A program made the translations under genes and the position numbers. Below the pieces are notes generated by a model. The model was not told the origin of the DNA. It saw only the letters and a program-made list of their open reading frames with translations, and ran no database searches. This document shows, in pieces, positions 58,919 through 64,000 of a stretch of DNA of 64,000 bases (the first letter of the stretch is position 1; each line of letters starts with the position of its first letter). The stretch comes from Tolypothrix sp. NIES-4075 (GTDB lineage Bacteria; Cyanobacteriota; Cyanobacteriia; Cyanobacteriales; Nostocaceae): the NCBI RefSeq assembly GCF_002218085.1, contig NZ_BDUC01000008.1:349792-413791 (forward strand), given 5' to 3'.

Positions 58919-61585
58919 ATGGCTGATTGTTGCGCCGAATTAAAAGCTGAATTAGCTGCTTTAAAAGCAGCACTTGGAAATCAATCAGGTCAATGCGTTG
59001 ACGAGTACGCTCGGCGTATGGCACGCGAGGCTCTAAAAACAGCATACATTGCTGATAAGCACGCATATCAAGCATTAGCCGAAATTGAACGCATAAAAGC
59101 CAAACTTGGAGAATTGGCAGCATTAGCTGTAGCGGTCGCAGCGGCAGCAGCGGTCGCAGCGGCTGCATCAGCAGCAGCCGGTGCCGCTAGTGCTGTGGCA
59201 GCGGGAGCAGCGGCTAAAGCTGCCGATGCTCTTGAAAAAATAGAACACATTTTAAATATTCTTGATACTCTTTTGTTCGTCAAACAAGTAATAGAAGAAA
59301 TAAAATCAGGACAACTTAGCTTAGAAACAACAGTTAATGCTTTACAGTTAGTCGTCGGCGGACTTAGAAATCGTGCCAACACTCCTGGTAGACCGGGGAA
59401 AGACGGTAGAAACGGGAAAGACGGTAGAAACGGGAAAGACGGTAGAAACGGCATAAATGGTAAGGATGGACAGCGCGGTGCAGCAGGACAGCGCGGTTTA
59501 CCAGGTGCAGCAGGACAGCGCGGTGCAGCAGGACAGCGCGGTTTACCAGGAACAGCCGGACAGCGCGGTTTACCAGGAACAGCCGGACAGCGCGGTTTAC
59601 CAGGAACAGCCGGACAGCGCGGTTTACCAGGAACAGCAGGTCATGACGGAAGAAATGGCATAAACGGCAAGGACGGATTAAACGGTAAGAATGGCATAAA
59701 CGGCAAGGACGGATTAAACGGTCGAAATGGAACCGATGGTAGAAGTGGCGTTAACGGCAAGGACGGGCTAAACGGTCGAAACGGTGCTGATGGACTGCGA
59801 GGTGCTGATGGTCGAAATGGAACCGATGGTAAAAATGGCGTTAACGGCAAGGACGGGCTAAACGGTCGAAACGGTGCTGATGGACTGCGAGGTGCTGATG
59901 GTCGAAATGGAACCGATGGTAAAAATGGCGTTAACGGCAAGGACGGGCTAAACGGTCGAAACGGTGCTGATGGTCGAAATGGAACCGATGGTAAAAATGG
60001 CGTTAACGGCAAGGACGGGCTAAACGGTCGAAACGGTGCTGATGGACTGCGAGGTGCTGATGGTCGCAATGGTGTTGACGGGCGTAATGGGCACGATGGG
60101 GAATACAAAACTATCACTATCACCAAAGTTGAAACTATTATGCGTGAAGTCAAAATTGCGGGACCGGCTCCAATTGTTCTTCACGGAAAAGATGGGCGTA
60201 ACGGCATTGACGGGCGTCCCGGTCGTGATGGGCATGACGGTCGAAATGGCGTTGATGCAGTTTTAAAGCCTTACCCAATTCCCAGAAATGGCGTTGATGG
60301 GCGTCCCGGTCGTGACGGGCACAATGGCATTAACGGTCGTAACGGCACTGACGGGCGTAACGGCATTAACGGTCGCAACGGCACTGACGGGCGACCTGGG
60401 TTAGCTGGTCGTGACGGGTTGCGCGGTTTGCCCGGAACTAATGGGCGACCTGGGTTAGCTGGTCGTGACGGGTTGCGCGGTTTGCCCGGAACTAATGGGC
60501 GACCTGGGTTAGCTGGTCGTGACGGGTTGCGCGGTTTGCCCGGAACTAATGGGCGACCTGGGTTAGCTGGTCGTGACGGGTTGCGCGGCTTGCCCGGAAC
60601 TAATGGGCGACCTGGGTTAGCTGGTCGTGACGGGTTGCGCGGCTTGCCCGGAACTAATGGGCGACCTGGCACAGACGGTCGTGACGGGCTGCGCGGCTTG
60701 CCCGGAACTAATGGGCGACCTGGGTTAGCTGGTCGTGACGGGCTGCGCGGCTTGCCCGGAACTAATGGGCGACCTGGCACAGACGGTCGTAATGGCACGG
60801 ACGGTCGTAATGGCATTAATGGTCGTAATGGCGTTGATGGTCACAACGGCATTAATGGTCGTAATGGCGTTGATGGTCGTAACGGTACAGAAGGGAAACA
60901 AGGTAAAGAGGGTAAACCCGGTGAGGATGCTGAAGTGAAATTTGTATCAGTTCAAGTTCCTGTTTGCCAATGCACCAAAAATGCTAAAGGAGAATGGGAA
61001 CCTAAAAAAGTATATGAAACTGTTAAAGCAATATCCAATAAAGCGGGTACTGCTAACAACTCAACAACAATTATTGGTGAATATGAAGAACTTTATAAAG
61101 CAAATGCCGAACTGTGTTTAGCTAAAAATAAAGAGATGGAAGCTTATATTTCCGTCCCTGATTACTGGCAAACACGTAGTTTTCAGAAGCCTCAATTATT
61201 AATTCAATTTGCGGAAAATTTAGGTGATGGCAAGATTGGACGCGGTAGATGGTCGTTAGTAATTCCGCATTATCGATATGGAAAAACTCACAAACCGCAT
61301 TTTCCTGACTTTGAGAAAGGTGATGTTAGAGGCATTCAAGTATTAAATGATAACTCGCAAATTATTGTTTGGTGCAAAAGTGAAGCTGAATGTATAAGGG
61401 TTATAAATGCTTTTAAACAATATGTAGACCCCTACTACTTGCAAGATATTTTACCAATTGAAACAGCTAAATCTAACAGGAAACTTAAGCAAGTTTCGGT
61501 AACTTCTACTTTATGTCAATTCTTTCCATTAGGACAAAAAGACACTGTACCAGAGTGGAGTAGAAAACTAAGGGATAAAAAATGA
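58919..61585 (+). CDS. Collagen-like fibre protein, 888 aa
   Basis: N-terminal helix (MADCCAELKAELAALKAAL), then an Ala-rich helical region (about 65-105) and a coiled coil. Gly-X-Y triplets run from residue 157 to about 669, mostly charged or Asn-rich (GRNGTDGKNGVNGKDG), broken at about 394-424 and 444-457. Seven 54-bp repeats (60389-60766) encode GRPGLAGRDGLRGLPGTN. The C-terminal 220 residues are globular, with LIQFAENLGDGKIGRGRWSL and IPHYRYGKTHKP. Predicted trimeric fibre. The start follows GGAG. The last codons overlap the next gene (ATGA). Confidence 0.88.
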   Translation: MADCCAELKAELAALKAALGNQSGQCVDEYARRMAREALKTAYIADKHAYQALAEIERIKAKLGELAALAVAVAAAAAVAAAASAAAGAASAVAAGAAAKAADALEKIEHILNILDTLLFVKQVIEEIKSGQLSLETTVNALQLVVGGLRNRANTPGRPGKDGRNGKDGRNGKDGRNGINGKDGQRGAAGQRGLPGAAGQRGAAGQRGLPGTAGQRGLPGTAGQRGLPGTAGQRGLPGTAGHDGRNGINGKDGLNGKNGINGKDGLNGRNGTDGRSGVNGKDGLNGRNGADGLRGADGRNGTDGKNGVNGKDGLNGRNGADGLRGADGRNGTDGKNGVNGKDGLNGRNGADGRNGTDGKNGVNGKDGLNGRNGADGLRGADGRNGVDGRNGHDGEYKTITITKVETIMREVKIAGPAPIVLHGKDGRNGIDGRPGRDGHDGRNGVDAVLKPYPIPRNGVDGRPGRDGHNGINGRNGTDGRNGINGRNGTDGRPGLAGRDGLRGLPGTNGRPGLAGRDGLRGLPGTNGRPGLAGRDGLRGLPGTNGRPGLAGRDGLRGLPGTNGRPGLAGRDGLRGLPGTNGRPGTDGRDGLRGLPGTNGRPGLAGRDGLRGLPGTNGRPGTDGRNGTDGRNGINGRNGVDGHNGINGRNGVDGRNGTEGKQGKEGKPGEDAEVKFVSVQVPVCQCTKNAKGEWEPKKVYETVKAISNKAGTANNSTTIIGEYEELYKANAELCLAKNKEMEAYISVPDYWQTRSFQKPQLLIQFAENLGDGKIGRGRWSLVIPHYRYGKTHKPHFPDFEKGDVRGIQVLNDNSQIIVWCKSEAECIRVINAFKQYVDPYYLQDILPIETAKSNRKLKQVSVTSTLCQFFPLGQKDTVPEWSRKLRDKK
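59387..60925 (+). repeat. Collagen-coding tandem repeats
   Basis: Several nested arrays in one gene: 27-bp units (GQRGLPGTA, about 59524-59637), 90-bp units (ten triplets from 59810, including a shortened one), and seven 54-bp units at 60389-60766. Unit lengths are multiples of nine bases, so gain or loss keeps the Gly-X-Y phase. Confidence 0.9.
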
Positions 61586-62631
61586 GAGTTGTAGAACTTG
61601 ATACGGTTTTTGTTGTTAATGGACAATTAGCTATTAAACTAAGTACTTTTGCTAAATTACTGCATTACTCAGATGTTTACTTACTGCAATTAATTAAAAA
61701 ATTACTTAAATTAAAAATTAAAATTGGTTTCAAATACAAAAGAAACTGGTATATCTTTTTACCTAAAAAATCCATTAAGTCAATTATAGAAGAGAGGAAT
61801 AAAGGCTTTTCTAATAATAATATTGCCACTACCCCATCTGGAAATAATATCAATGTAGATTGGGGTGCGGCTATTGAGAAATTACCATTTGCTGTAAACG
61901 CTGCATTAAGTCGAGCAAATTTTAATACTGCTACAGCTAACAACAAACTTGTAATACCAACTTTAACGTATCTAACTCAGCAGGGCTTTGAAACATCTGA
62001 GTTACTTTCTTCGACCCTAGTACCAAAGAATCAAACTTCATTCATCCCCCTCAATTTGGGGACTTTTCCGGCTACAACGGATTACAAATACGGATATTAC
62101 ATTTTTTACCGAGAGGACAGAATGAGTACGTTTAATCCCGGAACTAGCGGAACCCTCAAATCAACCCAAATTCCAGCGGCTTTTTTTGAAGTATGTCGCG
62201 CCCTAGATGCAGCAGAGAATTTAAGAAATGGTGCTAATCCAGGTTTACCCCCACGTCGTAACCTTTCAACTACTGTTAGCTTTGATACAGGCACTATTGC
62301 TGTAGCTGCCACTATTCCCGTTACTACTAGCATTCAAGCAAACGGATCAATTGATATAGCTGCTAGTGATTATCTAGGAGCTACTTATTCAGTTTTTGCA
62401 AATGGCGGCGGTGATCTCAATTCTGATACACTCCCAGAGGCATTATTAGAACTAGCTAGTATTTTAGCAGCGGCTGAAAAAGCTGTAATTCCAGCTGAGA
62501 ATCAACCGAACAACGTTCAGATTCAATTTGACTTAGAAACTGGAAGCGCTACAATAAGCGCTAATTTGCCTTTTAATACTGCTGCTGCTGCTAATGGTGA
62601 CGTGACTATTCACGCAATTGATTATCTCTAA
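61582..62631 (+). CDS. Hypothetical fibre-module protein with duplicated C-terminal domain
   Basis: 349 aa. N-terminal 75 residues look like a small helix-rich domain (AIKLSTFAKLLHYSDVYLLQ). A linker follows (IATTPSGNNINVDWGAAIEK). Then come two related repeats of about 60 residues: one around FFEVCRALDAAENL to GSIDIAASDYL, the other around LLELASILAAAEKA to GDVTIHAIDYL. A 4-base overlap with the collagen gene shows coupling. Possibly a structural protein; no family known. Confidence 0.65.
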   Translation: MRVVELDTVFVVNGQLAIKLSTFAKLLHYSDVYLLQLIKKLLKLKIKIGFKYKRNWYIFLPKKSIKSIIEERNKGFSNNNIATTPSGNNINVDWGAAIEKLPFAVNAALSRANFNTATANNKLVIPTLTYLTQQGFETSELLSSTLVPKNQTSFIPLNLGTFPATTDYKYGYYIFYREDRMSTFNPGTSGTLKSTQIPAAFFEVCRALDAAENLRNGANPGLPPRRNLSTTVSFDTGTIAVAATIPVTTSIQANGSIDIAASDYLGATYSVFANGGGDLNSDTLPEALLELASILAAAEKAVIPAENQPNNVQIQFDLETGSATISANLPFNTAAAANGDVTIHAIDYL

Positions 62632-62667
62632 TCTGCGCTTCAGTAAAAATTAAAGGAATCAAAAGAA

Positions 62668-63072
62668 ATGCCAAAAGGGACAAAACTTGGTCCGCGTGTT
62701 ACGGTACAGTTTGCATCTGCCAAACGACAAAGTAAAACGGCTAAAGGAGCAGGGCAAAAGCCTGAGGGAGCAGCATACGTTTATATGCTCAAATCTACAG
62801 CCGAATTATTTGGCTTTAAAGCTGTACCTTCTGCTGGTGTGAAGACCAAAAAAGGTAATACTATTGCGGTTCGAGGTTCAAAAGGAAGCGGTAGCATTAA
62901 AGTTCCCGTCGGTGATAGTAAAGATGGAAAGCAGAAATATAAAAGTATTCCAGTTCCTGCCGGCGCGACAATTGCAGATATTCAAAAATTCTTAAAAACT
63001 GCAACTAAGACAAAACCAACTTCTTTTTCAAGTGTTGACGGTAGAAGTTATCCAGTAGTTACGACTAAATGA
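62668..63072 (+). CDS. Basic hypothetical protein, 134 aa
   Basis: Rich in Lys, Gly and Ser (SAKRQSKTAKGAGQKPEGAA, KTKKGNTIAVRGSKGSGSIK), with predicted strands at KYKSIPVPAGATIADIQKFL. It has a good ribosome-binding site (AAAGGAATC). A net positive charge suits a DNA- or glycan-associated structural protein. It overlaps the next start by four bases. Unrecognised. Confidence 0.65.
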   Translation: MPKGTKLGPRVTVQFASAKRQSKTAKGAGQKPEGAAYVYMLKSTAELFGFKAVPSAGVKTKKGNTIAVRGSKGSGSIKVPVGDSKDGKQKYKSIPVPAGATIADIQKFLKTATKTKPTSFSSVDGRSYPVVTTK

Positions 63073-63506
63073 TTCAAACGCAATTAGTTTTTAGGAATGA
63101 GTACAGATTTGATTTGAAAAAAGTTGAGTTTGTACTTGTTCCTTGCTTGTTTGACAATAACACCAGTCTAATTATCAGCATTGATACCAAAAATGCTAAA
63201 AATTACAAAAGCGCCGGAAGGATTGACCAATCATTGATTGATTATCCGGGAAAGTTGACTGGTAGTTCTCATGTTGTTAGATTTGGTAATCAAGAACTTG
63301 AATTTATTCAAAGGGGAAGGTTTCAACTAGTTTTTTATCCTAATTATTATTTAGGTAAGACAACAGTTAAAGTATCTAAATTAATTTTACCGCCAAGTGC
63401 TAATACAAATTTTCAACAAACTACACTTGACAGTTTAAATAGAATTGAATCAAAAATTGACGATTTGAATAATTTTGAAATAACTGAAAATGTCAATAAT
63501 TCGTGA
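63069..63506 (+). CDS. Hypothetical protein, 145 aa
   Basis: Strand-rich body (QTQLVFRNEYRFDLKKVEFV onward, NQELEFIQRGRFQLVFYPNY) followed by a C-terminal helix LDSLNRIESKIDDLNNFEIT. That may be a trimerising coil. Overlaps the previous gene by four bases (ATGA) and the next by 17. Probable structural component of the same assembly. No family. Confidence 0.65.
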   Translation: MIQTQLVFRNEYRFDLKKVEFVLVPCLFDNNTSLIISIDTKNAKNYKSAGRIDQSLIDYPGKLTGSSHVVRFGNQELEFIQRGRFQLVFYPNYYLGKTTVKVSKLILPPSANTNFQQTTLDSLNRIESKIDDLNNFEITENVNNS

Positions 63507-64000
63507 CGACGAAAGCCCATCTGGTAATAATATTAGACTTAGCTTAGGAGAACTTTTAAACGTTTTTGCTTTTCATATCAAAACTATTACTGGTGAAAGT
63601 TCTTGGAGAACCCCCGCAAGCATTTCAATAGTTGAATTAGCGCAAAGGCAACAAACACCAGGGGCTAAGGGAGATAAAGGGGATAAAGGGGACACCGGAG
63701 CTACGGGTGTCCAGGGGTTAAAAGGGGATAAGGGGGACACCGGAGCTACGGGTGTCCAGGGGCTAAAAGGGGATAAGGGGGACACTGGAGCTACGGGTGT
63801 CCAAGGTCTTAAGGGTGACAAGGGTGACAAGGGAGATTCAGCACCGCTCGACCATCAGCACGCGATCGCGCAAGTTGAAGGATTACAAATAGCTTTAAAT
63901 GCAAAAGCAGCTATTGACCACACCCACCCGCCTGAAACATGGCTTGACATACCCTTGGCTTCAAGTTGGTCAAGTTACGGAACTGGCTACGTTAGTGCAC
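63490..64000 (+). CDS. Second collagen-like fibre protein, partial at window end
   Basis: Starts at ATG 63490 (MSIIRDDESPSGNNIRLSLG) and is open to the last base. Residues about 57-117 are Gly-X-Y triplets with three near-identical GDTGATGVQGLKGDK units. After it comes a phage-fibre-type stretch (HQHAIAQVEGLQIALNAKAA, then IDHTHP). The GDKGD triplets resemble classic phage collagen-like fibres more than the Asn-rich type of the 888-aa protein. The 3' end is missing. Confidence 0.8.
   Translation, partial: MSIIRDDESPSGNNIRLSLGELLNVFAFHIKTITGESSWRTPASISIVELAQRQQTPGAKGDKGDKGDTGATGVQGLKGDKGDTGATGVQGLKGDKGDTGATGVQGLKGDKGDKGDSAPLDHQHAIAQVEGLQIALNAKAAIDHTHPPETWLDIPLASSWSSYGTGYVSA

Noticed and set aside
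59641..60816. Long minus-strand frames rich in Pro, Ser and Arg opposite the collagen gene
   Set aside because: Gly-X-Y repeats leave the opposite strand open (PSxPxRP); no start signals and no independent evidence.

Overview
The window looks like chromosome of a filamentous, probably heterocyst-forming cyanobacterium (Nostocales). The grounds are dense GCGATCGC (HIP1) octamers; heptanucleotide STRR-type repeats and GTAGAGACG palindromes in and between genes; two Uma2 proteins, pentapeptide-repeat proteins, very large hybrid histidine kinases and a TPR-CHAT protein; and above all an intact fraC-fraD-fraE filament-integrity cluster (24.7-27.4 kb, minus strand) whose three proteins have the lengths expected of the Anabaena trio. 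The assignment is inference; no rRNA or tRNA gene is visible.

Region 1, 0-45.6 kb, is ordinary chromosome with mobile debris. In order: a coiled-coil hypothetical; a HigB/HigA-type toxin-antitoxin pair; Uma2; a 2Fe-2S ferredoxin; a 57-aa protein and DUF3326 protein; a CPBP glutamic protease; an exported 1570-aa TPR-CHAT protein; a Tat-exported PhoD phosphatase; purN; a pilin-like G/H protein; a lone sugar-ABC permease; a 1778-aa hybrid kinase, a CHASE3 kinase and a divergent OmpR-type regulator; a pentapeptide protein; fraE-D-C; a double-domain BtuR/CobO-like protein; a CheY-like receiver; a string of membrane microproteins beside a PhnD-like protein with no signal peptide; a TTC38-like TPR protein; two unrelated serine esterases (one visibly GC-rich and probably acquired); a truncated Vat-type acetyltransferase; a second pentapeptide protein; GlsB/YeaQ; cobK; ylqF; a VOC protein; fdhD; a second Uma2; and an FdhF/YdeP-type molybdopterin oxidoreductase.

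Region 2, 45.7 kb to the right edge, is an integrated mobile element, unfinished at the window end. A leftward operon (51.1 to 45.7 kb) encodes a membrane protein, a small coiled-coil protein, an 818-aa DnaB-N/RepA-like helicase, three small acidic or zinc-ribbon proteins and a tyrosine integrase. A rightward operon (52.0-54.9 kb) encodes two unknown proteins, small membrane proteins and an FtsK/HerA-like ATPase. Between them lies an XRE repressor flanked by a roughly 75-bp imperfect inverted repeat. A convergent minus-strand trio (tyrosine recombinase, L,D-transpeptidase-like protein, 53-aa protein, joined by ATGA overlaps) follows. From 56.4 kb a tightly packed plus-strand set looks like a virion or appendage fibre module: a LamG-like fibre protein, a Cys-rich protein, an 888-aa collagen-like protein, an unknown with two tandem domains, and a second collagen-like protein running off the end.

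The most unusual signal is at 52.95-54.08 kb. The ATPase P-loop begins upstream of the first possible ATG; no ATG, GTG or TTG lies upstream in that frame; and the preceding membrane-anchor gene overlaps it in the 0 frame with a perfect CCCAAAA heptamer in the phase needed for -1 frameshifting. The inferred product is a 376-aa membrane-anchored DNA translocase. The element also has three short-repeat arrays that could be replication, partition or packaging sites: 23-bp iterons over the helicase start, about ten AAGTGATCCA sites inside the helicase gene, and an ACCCGACA array after the ATPase. No terminase, portal, relaxase or recognisable capsid gene is visible, so whether this is an unusual phage, an integrative plasmid or a conjugative element stays open.
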